A DNA stretch of 5,650 bases from positions 1-5,650 of the forward strand of contig JAJRWJ010000135.1 of NCBI GenBank assembly GCA_024276805.1, given 5' to 3'. This stretch comes from Gammaproteobacteria bacterium. GTDB lineage: Bacteria; Pseudomonadota; Gammaproteobacteria; Methylococcales; Methylomonadaceae. Below the pieces are notes generated by a model. It was not told the DNA's origin. It made no database searches and saw only the letters and a list, made by a program, of their open reading frames with translations. The translations under genes were made by a program, and so were the position numbers. Below, piece by piece: positions 1 to 5,650 of this stretch. Position 1 is the first letter of the stretch. Each line of letters opens with the position of its first letter.

Positions 1-402
1 CTGAGAAGAGGGACAAAAGAAGAGCAAAATACCGAATGCGATTGGCTCAAGGTTTCGAAATCTGTTATTGTTAGTATTCATTGGGGCGAGTGTGGAAACG
101 CTCGACAGCCTGAGAGATCATCTAATTGGGACCGTATTATCGATGTGTCAACGGATGTCTTGAATGAGTGCTCGGGCCAGGGGGAGACCTGGGACGGCAC
201 GTGGAATAGTTAACGACACAATGCCGCCTATTACAGTTCCATGGCGAACAGATATCCTCTTATCGTTTCTTTCGTTTCATGAAAAGCAACAGAGCAGATG
301 AGTACAGCCGCCAAGTATCATATAGTGTCTGGCGGGATCGCCGAGATATTTTGACGTTGAACTCGATCATTTGAGGATGTCGGTCGACATACTTTCTCGC
401 TT
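1..402. other. Region without a recognised gene, downstream of the kinase
   Basis: This stretch follows the end of the minus-strand operon. On the plus strand one frame is open from the window edge to a TAA at 211-213 (70 codons, rich in Trp and Cys). I recognise no motif in it, and an open frame of this length is only mildly unlikely by chance, so I do not call it a gene; it could be the 3' end of a convergent gene entering from the left. No other frame is persuasive. The area holds several small inverted repeats: a 7-bp stem with a GGAA loop (87-104), a 10-bp perfect palindrome TTTCATGAAA (275-284), a 6-bp stem with a 16-nt loop (308-313 with 330-335), and a 5-6 bp hairpin (377-390). None is followed on the minus strand by a T-run, so no convincing intrinsic terminator for the operon is visible. 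Confidence 0.5.
87..104 (+). other. Small hairpin with GGAA tetraloop
   Basis: The arms 87-93 (CGAGTGT) and 98-104 (ACGCTCG) pair over 7 bp, closing a GGAA loop at 94-97, a member of the stable GNRA tetraloop class. One pair is G-U if read as plus-strand RNA but becomes A-C if read as minus-strand RNA, so any structural role would favour a plus-strand transcript. It lies within the open frame running in from the left edge. I cannot assign it to a known RNA family, and chance formation is possible. Confidence 0.3.
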
Positions 403-1866
403 TCAGGGCAGGTAGCCGCGTCTTTGACATGCTTGGCAGAATTGCTGATACCGTTCTTCATAAATCTCCTGCCACAATGGTTGTGGCTCAATACGCGTTT
501 CGATACTAATCATTTGTTGTGATGCCTCGCCCAGATTGCGAAAAAGTGTTTTGGATGCGGCCAGTAAAGCTGCGCCCATGGCCGCTTCACCAATGGCTGG
601 GCGGATCATTTGACGCCCCATGACGCTTGCTCGCACCTGAAGCCATACGTCTGAACGGGCGCCACCACCAGTGACGTAGATTGTGTCGCCCACTTCCGCT
701 CCCAGGCTTTCCAGCATATCGTAGGCCATTCGCTCCAAAAACGCTACGCCTTCCATTTTGGCGGCAAAATGTTCGAAGGGGTTGTCGGACACGCCTTCAA
801 AGAAGCTTTCCGCCTCTGGAGCGACGAAGGGAAAACGCTCACCGCGACGCTCCAGGGGGTAAGCAATCAGCTCGGTGGGCAAATAATGTGTAGCTTGGGC
901 CACCAAGTCTGCCGGATCTTGTCCTGGATACTCTTTTGTAATCCATTCGGCGCCAGTATTACTGGCTCCGCCAGGCATCCACATGCCCTGAGGGTGCAGA
1001 TGGCTGTAAAAACGTCCCAGTGGGTCTTTGAGAAGATATTGACTGATGCCCTTGAGAACCAGCGTGGTGCCTAGCGTTGAGTTCCACGCCCCTATCGATA
1101 CTGCTCCGGAGGCTATCTGCGAGGCGGATCCATCGGTCATGCCGGCGACAACTTGTGTGTTTTCTGACAGGCCGGTTTCACATGCCGCCAAAGCTGATAC
1201 ATGCTCAATAGGCTCACCGGGTGAAAGAATGTGCGGCAATCTATCCAGAGGGATGTTTAATTTTCGTTCGATGAAATCGGGCCATTTATAGTCTATCAGG
1301 TCAAATCCGGTTTTAAGTGCGTTGCTATGGTCGCTGACACTGAAGTTTCCCGTCAGACATCCGACAATGTAGTCTGCTGCGTGAATAAAACGAGCAGTCT
1401 GTTCAAAAATCGTTGGTTCATTGACGTGCAGCGAGACGATTTTGGGTAGCGCAAAGGAGCTTTTGAACGCGTAACCCAGTTTATCTTCCAAATCGGCGCC
1501 TACCTCTCTAACCTTCTGCAATATGCTGGCGCTGCGATTATCGTTATACATGAGCGCAGGGCGTAAGGGCTCGCCGTAGGCGTCTACGGGCAATATTGTC
1601 CCTGATGTGGAATCTATCGCTAGGGCAACAACATCTCCCGTCTGATAACCTTTTTCTTTTAAGGCAGTGATGGTTTTTCTAATACAGATTTTCACCGCAG
1701 CCCACCAGGAATCTGCGGATTGTTCTGCCCAGCCTGGCGGGAGTGTGGTTGGCGACGGGGTGAGGACGAGGTTGGCTGACGCCTGGGGCCTGCCCTGTTC
1801 GTCGACAACCAGGACGCGCACGCCTTGCGTACCTACATCAATTCCCATTACCAATCTTGCTCTCAT
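403..1866 (-). CDS. FGGY-family carbohydrate kinase, D-ribulose kinase (SePSK/AtXK-1) like
   Basis: Cytoplasmic kinase of 487 aa, a normal FGGY length, that should transfer phosphate from ATP to a sugar or polyol. The N-terminal phosphate loop is GIDVGTQG (residues 8-15, with D10). The probable catalytic base is D245 in GMTDG. The C-terminal ATP-binding domain has TGGGARSDVW (399-408) and GEAAMGAALLA (426-436). Segments TSGT (87-90), MYND (106-109), SNALKTGF (181-188), YSH (287-289) and GGASNTG (299-305) resemble the cyanobacterial/plant SePSK/AtXK-1 branch characterised on D-ribulose; this is recalled similarity, not an alignment. Automated annotation might say xylulokinase. Start: the ATG has AGGTG 8 nt upstream, whereas the internal ATG at residue 7 has no Shine-Dalgarno. 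It lies 5 nt after the mutase stop, implying translational coupling. The family is certain; the substrate (pentulose, pentitol or other) is inference. Confidence 0.93.
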   Translation of the reverse strand: MRARLVMGIDVGTQGVRVLVVDEQGRPQASANLVLTPSPTTLPPGWAEQSADSWWAAVKICIRKTITALKEKGYQTGDVVALAIDSTSGTILPVDAYGEPLRPALMYNDNRSASILQKVREVGADLEDKLGYAFKSSFALPKIVSLHVNEPTIFEQTARFIHAADYIVGCLTGNFSVSDHSNALKTGFDLIDYKWPDFIERKLNIPLDRLPHILSPGEPIEHVSALAACETGLSENTQVVAGMTDGSASQIASGAVSIGAWNSTLGTTLVLKGISQYLLKDPLGRFYSHLHPQGMWMPGGASNTGAEWITKEYPGQDPADLVAQATHYLPTELIAYPLERRGERFPFVAPEAESFFEGVSDNPFEHFAAKMEGVAFLERMAYDMLESLGAEVGDTIYVTGGGARSDVWLQVRASVMGRQMIRPAIGEAAMGAALLAASKTLFRNLGEASQQMISIETRIEPQPLWQEIYEERYQQFCQACQRRGYLP

Positions 1867-1871
1867 AGTAT

Positions 1872-3218
1872 TTACACCTGCGGTAATCGACCGGATAGTT
1901 GGGGAGCGGCGTGTTCAAAGCAGGAGATGATTCGGCGTAATGCGTTTTTATCTTCACCCTCAAAACGCAAAGTGATCAATGGTTCCGTGACCGATTTTCG
2001 GGCCATTCCCCAGCCGTCTCGAAATTCTGCTCTCACGCCATCCAATAAAATGATTTTTGCCTTTTCCGCCAAACCTTTCTTTAATTCCTCCAAAATGATG
2101 TCCGCTTCACCCGGCGCTACCTGCAGGCGAATGTCGGGAGTAATTGGATAATCTGGTAAGTTTTGCAGCAATGCCGAGAGCGGACGACTCGCTTGTTCAA
2201 GTATGGCAGCGAGGTAAAGAGAGGCCATCACACCATCATCGCCCTGGGGTAGGGAGCGGAAGAAATGATGTCCGGAAAGTTCGCCGGCATAGATGGCGGC
2301 TTTTTTCAGGAATGTTGTTTTGATAAAGGTGTGTCCTGATCTTTCCATGACTGGCTTTCCGCCCGCTTCGCGGACGACCTGAGGAACCAAACGGGAGCAT
2401 TTTTGATCGTAAACCACCACAGCTGACGCATTCTGCAAAAGATAACGGGCAAAAAGGGCGATTACCTTGTCCGTGCTGGCCACCTGCCCTTGCTCATCTA
2501 CAAAGGCTACCCGGTCTGCATCGCCGTCGTAAGCCACGCCCAGGTCTGCCTTATGGTCCTTTACCGCCTGTCTAAGTGCTGCCAGGTGATGGGGGACGGC
2601 CGGGTTAGGAGATCGGTTGGGAAAATGACCGTCGACCTTGTCAAAAAGAGAAATGGTTTTAGCACCACAATGTTCCCATAATGTGGGGCCTGTCAGTGCT
2701 CCCATGCCATTGCCGTAGTCGACAACGACTCGCAAATTATGACAGGCTTTTATCTGGCTTTTTGCAAATTTGATGTAATCGGGCAGAATGTCTACGGTGA
2801 TTTGTCTGCCCTTTCTGCTTGAGAATGAGAGGTTGTTTTGCGACATTAGCTTTTGCAACCGCGCCATCTCGGCAGCGCTTATCGGCAGGTCGCCAAAAGC
2901 GAGCTTGAACCCGTTATATTGGGGGGGATTATGCGAGGCGGTGACCATGACGCCGGTTTTTATCTTCAAACGGTGGCGGGCATAATAAAATACTGGCGTG
3001 GGGATCATACCAATATCCACAACATGGCAACCGTTTGCTACCAGGCTTTTTATCAACAATTGTTTTAGTTGGGGTGTGCTAAGTCTCGCGTCACCCCCCA
3101 CTATCACATCGCCCGGCCCTTGCAGGCGGGCGATGGCTTGGCCCAGAGAAACTGCATGCTGGTCTTGTAGTTCGATAGGATAGGGGGCGCGGATGTCACA
3201 AGCTTTGAAAATACTCAT
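1872..3218 (-). CDS. Phosphomannomutase/phosphoglucomutase-family enzyme
   Basis: Cytoplasmic alpha-D-phosphohexomutase of 448 aa, full length for the bacterial ManB/AlgC type; the family interconverts 1- and 6-phosphates of mannose or glucose. All four domains are visible: phosphoserine loop TASHNPPQYNG (93-103, S95 the phosphorylated serine), Mg-binding loop DGDADR (231-236, D231/D233/D235), sugar-specificity loop GELSGHHFF (312-320, E313 and S315) and C-terminal phosphate loop around R407, S409 and T411. GELSG is typical of dual PMM/PGM enzymes. Oddities: the usual YDIRG near the N-terminus is CDIRA (C7, A11), and the usual Asn of the RxSNT phosphate loop is Val (V410). Start: I chose the ATG giving MSIFKACDIR, which matches the family N-terminus; a TTG two codons upstream is possible. 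Neither has a good Shine-Dalgarno. It lies 35 nt after the permease stop and 5 nt before the kinase. True substrate is open: hexose phosphates by family, but a pentose phosphate would fit the neighbouring kinase. Confidence 0.92.
   Translation of the reverse strand: MSIFKACDIRAPYPIELQDQHAVSLGQAIARLQGPGDVIVGGDARLSTPQLKQLLIKSLVANGCHVVDIGMIPTPVFYYARHRLKIKTGVMVTASHNPPQYNGFKLAFGDLPISAAEMARLQKLMSQNNLSFSSRKGRQITVDILPDYIKFAKSQIKACHNLRVVVDYGNGMGALTGPTLWEHCGAKTISLFDKVDGHFPNRSPNPAVPHHLAALRQAVKDHKADLGVAYDGDADRVAFVDEQGQVASTDKVIALFARYLLQNASAVVVYDQKCSRLVPQVVREAGGKPVMERSGHTFIKTTFLKKAAIYAGELSGHHFFRSLPQGDDGVMASLYLAAILEQASRPLSALLQNLPDYPITPDIRLQVAPGEADIILEELKKGLAEKAKIILLDGVRAEFRDGWGMARKSVTEPLITLRFEGEDKNALRRIISCFEHAAPQLSGRLPQV
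1875..1879 (-). promoter_or_regulatory. Ribosome binding site of the kinase, inside the mutase 3' end
   Basis: AGGTG on the minus strand ends 8 nt before the kinase ATG and overlaps the last two sense codons of the mutase gene. This placement decides the kinase start in favour of the first ATG and suggests that ribosomes terminating on the mutase feed the kinase start. Confidence 0.65.
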
Positions 3219-3230
3219 TTGCAATTAAGT

Positions 3231-3247
3231 CGATCTGTCTATGATCG
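3231..3247 (-). other. Short inverted repeat between permease and mutase genes
   Basis: CGATC (3231-3235) and GATCG (3243-3247) can form a 5-bp hairpin with a 7-nt loop in the mRNA, starting 12 nt upstream of the mutase ATG. It fills the place where a Shine-Dalgarno would be expected, and none is evident. It may modulate mutase translation, but a 5-bp repeat can easily arise by chance. Confidence 0.25.
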
Positions 3248-3253
3248 CCATAC

Positions 3254-4252
3254 TCATCCCTTTACGGCTCCAGCTGTCATGCCCTGAATGATCTGACGAG
3301 CGGCGAAGAAAGTAAGTAACATAGGTGGGATGAGAATCAGGGTTCCCATCGCCGTGATCAAGCCCCATTGCACGCCGGATTCTCTGATAAAAAGCGTGGT
3401 TTTTACCGGCAAGGTGTAAGAAGTGCGACTAGTTAAGATCAATGCCAGTAAGAATTCGTTCCAGGCAATGCGGAAAGTGAAGATTGCAGCCACTGCATAA
3501 CCATTTTTCATCAGGGGAAAAAGTACTTTGCGAAAAACCTGAAAAAGTGTGGCTCCATCGACAATTGCCGCCTCTTCCAGTTCAACGGGGATTTGTTGAA
3601 TGAAGCCCACCAGAAGCCAAATCGTGAAGGGTAAATTTAGAGCAGAATAGAATAGAATTAGCCCTAATCTGCCATCGGCCAGGCCGCCGTTCAACAAGGG
3701 GCAAACTGATTCCAGCCAATAAGAATTTGAGGTGCATATAGCGGTGGAATTGATCCAGTTCAGGTAAGCCTGATTCAGTCCTGCAAGAAAAAAGCTATTT
3801 GCCCCTGTATATAACCTTCGTTCCCATGCTTGCCACATAGCCACAATGGGTACGGCCAGTACTGCTGGGGGAACCATGCGGACAATCAATGTAGTATTTG
3901 CCATTAAGCCCCGTCCCCGAAATCGCATGCGGGCAATGGCGTAAGCCGCCCAACCGGAAACAAAGAGCGTGAGGGCGGTGGAGAGAAGCCCTACCATCAC
4001 AGAGCTAAACAAATGGCGCAGAAAGTTTTCCTCAAGAACGATTTTTTTATAGTTATTCAATGTTGGCGTAAAAAACCAAACCGGCTCCCGCGACATAATG
4101 ACGACCTGGTACTTAAAGGAAGTCAACACCAACATGAAAAGGGGTGCCAACACAATAAAGGCCATCGTTACAAGAAGGGCGTAATGCAGTACTTCTGTTT
4201 TCTTCATCCGGGTACGTTTTGTTTTTCTCGTTGTATGAGAGGCTGCTTTCAT
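3254..4252 (-). CDS. Carbohydrate ABC transporter permease, MalG/UgpE type, with a loop insertion
   Basis: Inner-membrane subunit of an ABC sugar importer, partner of the preceding permease. Hydrophobic stretches give six likely TM helices: about 23-45, 82-107, 116-140, 196-218, 251-273 and 297-318. The EAA loop that contacts the ATPase is EEAAIVDGATLFQVFRKVLFP (226-246), interrupted nowhere, with the conserved Gly at 233 and Leu-Phe-Pro end. At 332 aa it is longer than the usual 270-290. The excess lies in two places: a Lys/Arg-rich cytoplasmic N-terminal tail (residues 1-18) and about 50 residues between TM3 and TM4 (roughly 144-192), which by topology face the outside and include C173 and C184. 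Start: this ATG has GGAGG 11 nt upstream; the ATG at residue 16 has none. It begins 6 nt after the other permease's stop. The family is sure; the substrate cannot be read from sequence. Confidence 0.95.
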   Translation of the reverse strand: MKAASHTTRKTKRTRMKKTEVLHYALLVTMAFIVLAPLFMLVLTSFKYQVVIMSREPVWFFTPTLNNYKKIVLEENFLRHLFSSVMVGLLSTALTLFVSGWAAYAIARMRFRGRGLMANTTLIVRMVPPAVLAVPIVAMWQAWERRLYTGANSFFLAGLNQAYLNWINSTAICTSNSYWLESVCPLLNGGLADGRLGLILFYSALNLPFTIWLLVGFIQQIPVELEEAAIVDGATLFQVFRKVLFPLMKNGYAVAAIFTFRIAWNEFLLALILTSRTSYTLPVKTTLFIRESGVQWGLITAMGTLILIPPMLLTFFAARQIIQGMTAGAVKG

Positions 4253-4258
4253 GATTTC

Positions 4259-5188
4259 TTAGCCCTCCGCCGTTGTCTTTGTAGGGTTTTGATAAAGCAA
4301 AATGCCGATGCTCAGTACCAGGGTAATGGTGATCAATATGACGGAGATGACCGAGGCGTAGCCCAAGTCTTGAGCGGTAAAAGCCGTTTTGTAGATTTTC
4401 AGTGACAACACCTCAGTCGTTCGACCAGGACCGCCGAAGGTCATGATGTAAATGACCTCTAGGGCGCGGAAGACATCAATGATGCGCATCAAAAGCGTTA
4501 CAATGATCAAAGGGAGCATCATTGGAAGTTTGACACGCAAGATCATCTGCCACCAGCTTGCACCGTCGATGTAGGCAGCTTCCATGATTTCATTAGGTAA
4601 CGCCTGCAACCCGGCCAGAATGATGATAAAGATGAAGGGAGTCCACTGCCAAATGTCTGTGACAATGAGGGCGGGCAATGCAAGATGAGGGTCGCCCAGA
4701 AATGCGTGGCGAACAAAACCAAAATCTTGTAAAACCGGAATTGCTTTACCAATGGCTTCAATATAGTAGTTGATGACGCCAGTGCGGGCGTCCAGCATAT
4801 ATTTCCAAATTAGACCAACAACAATAGGTGAAACCATCAAGGGCAAAATAAAGATGGTGCGAAAGACTGACGCCCCTTTTATGGGTTTTTCGAGTGCCAG
4901 CGCCAATGCAATACCTAAAATTGTTTCCAGTGTCGTCGTCCAAAAAGTGTAACGCAAGGTAACCCAAATGGAGTTTCTGACACCAACATCCGTTAACATG
5001 CGACGGTAGTTGTCAAGCCCCAAATATTTCGCTGTTTCCCAAGGGGTTCCCATGTCCCAGTCAAAAAAACTGAGATAGCCAGCGTAAAGAACTGGAATGA
5101 TCAAGCCTATAACTAAAATGACAACGGCTGGGAAGATGAATAAAAATGGCACGATGAGTCTAGTGTCTCGAAATAGTTTTAGGCTCAT
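4259..5188 (-). CDS. Carbohydrate ABC transporter permease, MalF/UgpA type
   Basis: Inner-membrane channel subunit of an ABC sugar importer, 309 aa, normal for the UgpA/MsmE-F-like group. Six likely TM helices lie at about 12-36, 76-99, 109-131, 168-194, 224-248 and 276-299. Family hallmarks are visible in order: SFFDWD (40-45) after TM1, LGLDNYRRML (56-65), ILPLMVSPIVVGLIWK (114-129), the EAA loop EAAYIDGASWWQMILRVKLP (203-222) and FGGPGRTTEVLSLKIY (251-266) before TM6. The large periplasmic domain of enteric MalF is absent, as usual in this group. The ATG has only a weak purine-rich AGAGAG upstream. The gene follows a 221-nt gap carrying a stem-loop after the binding-protein gene and lies 6 nt before the second permease. 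No ATPase gene follows, so the ATP-binding subunit is encoded elsewhere or shared with other transporters. Confidence 0.95.
   Translation of the reverse strand: MSLKLFRDTRLIVPFLFIFPAVVILVIGLIIPVLYAGYLSFFDWDMGTPWETAKYLGLDNYRRMLTDVGVRNSIWVTLRYTFWTTTLETILGIALALALEKPIKGASVFRTIFILPLMVSPIVVGLIWKYMLDARTGVINYYIEAIGKAIPVLQDFGFVRHAFLGDPHLALPALIVTDIWQWTPFIFIIILAGLQALPNEIMEAAYIDGASWWQMILRVKLPMMLPLIIVTLLMRIIDVFRALEVIYIMTFGGPGRTTEVLSLKIYKTAFTAQDLGYASVISVILITITLVLSIGILLYQNPTKTTAEG
4264..4268 (-). promoter_or_regulatory. Ribosome binding site of the MalG-type permease
   Basis: GGAGG on the minus strand, 11 nt before the ATG and within the last codons of the upstream permease gene. It is the best Shine-Dalgarno match in the window, and it supports the longer N-terminus with the basic tail. 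Its position implies coupled translation of the two permeases, as suits a heterodimeric channel. Confidence 0.6.
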
Positions 5189-5352
5189 TTGAAACTCTCT
5201 GAAACAACGAGTGCGGAGGTTTGGGTACGAATGGCAGAGTGTGGATATAATGTCCCTTCAGGCTATTCCGTAGCTAGCGGTCGGATTTCCTTCCGGATTT
5301 TGGGATGAATTGTGCAGAAAGAGCTGTTGCTAACCAGCTAGATATTTTCAAT

Positions 5353-5390
5353 CTTCCCCCTGATACAGCGGCTGCTGTGACAGGGGGAAG
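5353..5390 (-). terminator. Stem-loop between binding-protein and permease genes (attenuator or mRNA stabiliser)
   Basis: The arms 5353-5362 and 5381-5390 are perfectly complementary over 10 bp (CTTCCCCCTG with CAGGGGGAAG). Inside them a second 5-bp stem, 5365-5369 with 5374-5378, is stacked across a 2x2 mismatch and closes a 4-nt loop. In the minus-strand transcript it starts 19 nt after the binding-protein stop codon. The bases that follow are not a U-run (they begin ATTGAAAATATC), so this is not a canonical intrinsic terminator. Stem-loops here commonly protect the binding-protein mRNA or cause partial termination, giving more binding protein than permease; that role is inferred. Confidence 0.65.
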
Positions 5391-5409
5391 GAAACTGAAT
5401 AGCTTGCGT

Positions 5410-5650
5410 TTATTGGGGAGGCGTGTAATTTGCCCAGGAGTAGTACCCGGCGCGTTCCATGACGTCCTGAATCTGACTCTTGGCGCTGCTCAGGGCGGAG
5501 TCCAGGTCAACTTGACCATTGACGTATTCGCCCAGGTTGACGCCCATGATGGGAGCATTGATCTGTCCCCATTCCGGAATGAGCGGGCGCCAGTCTTCAT
5601 TGGCACACTTGAGCTGTTCCAGGATGACAGGATATTCGGGGAAACGGGCC
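5410..5650 (-). CDS. Probable extracellular sugar-binding protein of the ABC transporter, C-terminal part only
   Basis: Partial gene: 79 codons before a TAA at 5410-5412, with the 5' part beyond the right edge. The fragment would be the C-terminal lobe of a family 1 type solute-binding protein, which captures sugar outside the membrane and delivers it to the permeases. Support is mostly positional: it lies directly upstream of MalF- and MalG-type permeases on the same strand, the standard order. The sequence agrees: an N-terminal RFPEYPVILEQL-like segment, then a segment resembling the family's PLIPEWGQI and ending DVMERAGYY, which recall the late helix where such proteins have a repeat of 'AL..A...I..VM..AGYY'. 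The tail SWANYTPPQ is short and aromatic. Ligand cannot be inferred from this part; lipoprotein or secretion signals would be off the window. Confidence 0.8.
   Translation of the reverse strand, partial: ARFPEYPVILEQLKCANEDWRPLIPEWGQINAPIMGVNLGEYVNGQVDLDSALSSAKSQIQDVMERAGYYSWANYTPPQ

Noticed and set aside
92..107. TGGAAACGCTCGAC as a LacI-type or catabolite (cre-like) operator
   Set aside because: Only the left half and the central CG fit the cre pattern; the right half mismatches, and the site is far downstream of the operon's genes.
275..284. Perfect palindrome TTTCATGAAA as an operator
   Set aside because: Only 10 bp, AT-rich, and not next to any recognised promoter or gene start.
308..335. 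CCGCCA...TGGCGG inverted repeat
   Set aside because: A 6-bp stem around a 16-nt loop that competes with another small hairpin at 328-346; no promoter or gene start nearby gives it meaning.
377..390. ATGTC/GACAT hairpin downstream of the kinase as an intrinsic terminator
   Set aside because: The stem is only 5 bp with a 4-nt loop (6 bp if the loop is squeezed to 2 nt), is not GC-rich and has no following U-tract on the minus strand.
1846..1866. Alternative kinase start at the ATG of residue 7
   Set aside because: It has no Shine-Dalgarno, while the first ATG has AGGTG at ideal spacing. The shorter form would begin right at the phosphate loop, which is possible but less supported.
3222..3224. 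TTG start for the mutase giving two extra residues
   Set aside because: An ATG two codons later yields the standard MSIFKA-type family N-terminus, and the TTG has no better ribosome binding site.
4543..4761. 72-codon open frame on the minus strand inside the MalF-type permease
   Set aside because: It lies wholly within a gene with clear family motifs in another frame, and its translation shows no domain; it is an out-of-frame shadow. The same holds for the 4758-4967 frame and the plus-strand frames between 681 and 5000.
5221..5251. Plus-strand TATAAT at 5246-5251 with a possible TTGGGT 19 nt upstream
   Set aside because: The -35 match is poor, the spacing is long, and it would drive antisense transcription into the binding-protein gene. 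A single hexamer match in an AT-richer gap is expected by chance.

Overview
The window is a slice of one carbohydrate-uptake and metabolism operon read entirely on the minus strand. In transcription order (right to left) it holds: the C-terminal end of a probable extracellular solute-binding protein (cut by the right edge), a MalF/UgpA-type ABC permease, a MalG/UgpE-type ABC permease, a phosphomannomutase/phosphoglucomutase-family enzyme, and an FGGY carbohydrate kinase. Gaps are 221, 6, 35 and 5 nt, so the last four genes are almost certainly co-transcribed. The final 402 bases (left edge) hold no gene I can recognise.

How the parts fit: the binding protein captures a sugar or polyol outside the membrane. 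The two permeases form the channel; each carries the EAA loop that docks the ATPase. The kinase and the mutase then act on the imported substrate or a product of it. No ATP-binding subunit, regulator or dehydrogenase lies in the window. They must be further upstream (to the right) or elsewhere in the genome. The kinase resembles, from memory of the family, the SePSK/AtXK-1 D-ribulose kinase branch of FGGY kinases more than classical xylulokinase, which hints at a pentulose or pentitol pathway. The presence of a hexose/pentose-phosphate mutase between transporter and kinase is not explained by any standard pathway I know, so the substrate is left open.

Notable points are a roughly 50-residue insertion in the external loop between TM3 and TM4 of the MalG-type permease, a strong two-part stem-loop just after the binding-protein stop codon and before the permeases (a likely transcript-processing or attenuation element), substitutions at normally conserved substrate and phosphate-contact positions in the mutase, and an anonymous 402-base end region with a GGAA-capped hairpin.

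Organism: base composition looks moderate (about half G+C by eye) with short intergenic gaps and mainly ATG starts. This is consistent with a mid-GC bacterium. Nothing here (no rRNA, tRNA or lineage marker gene) fixes the phylum, so I do not name one. I see no mobile element, CRISPR array or RNA gene of a known class, and no clearly undescribed system; the most unusual aspects are the gene combination and the modified permease.
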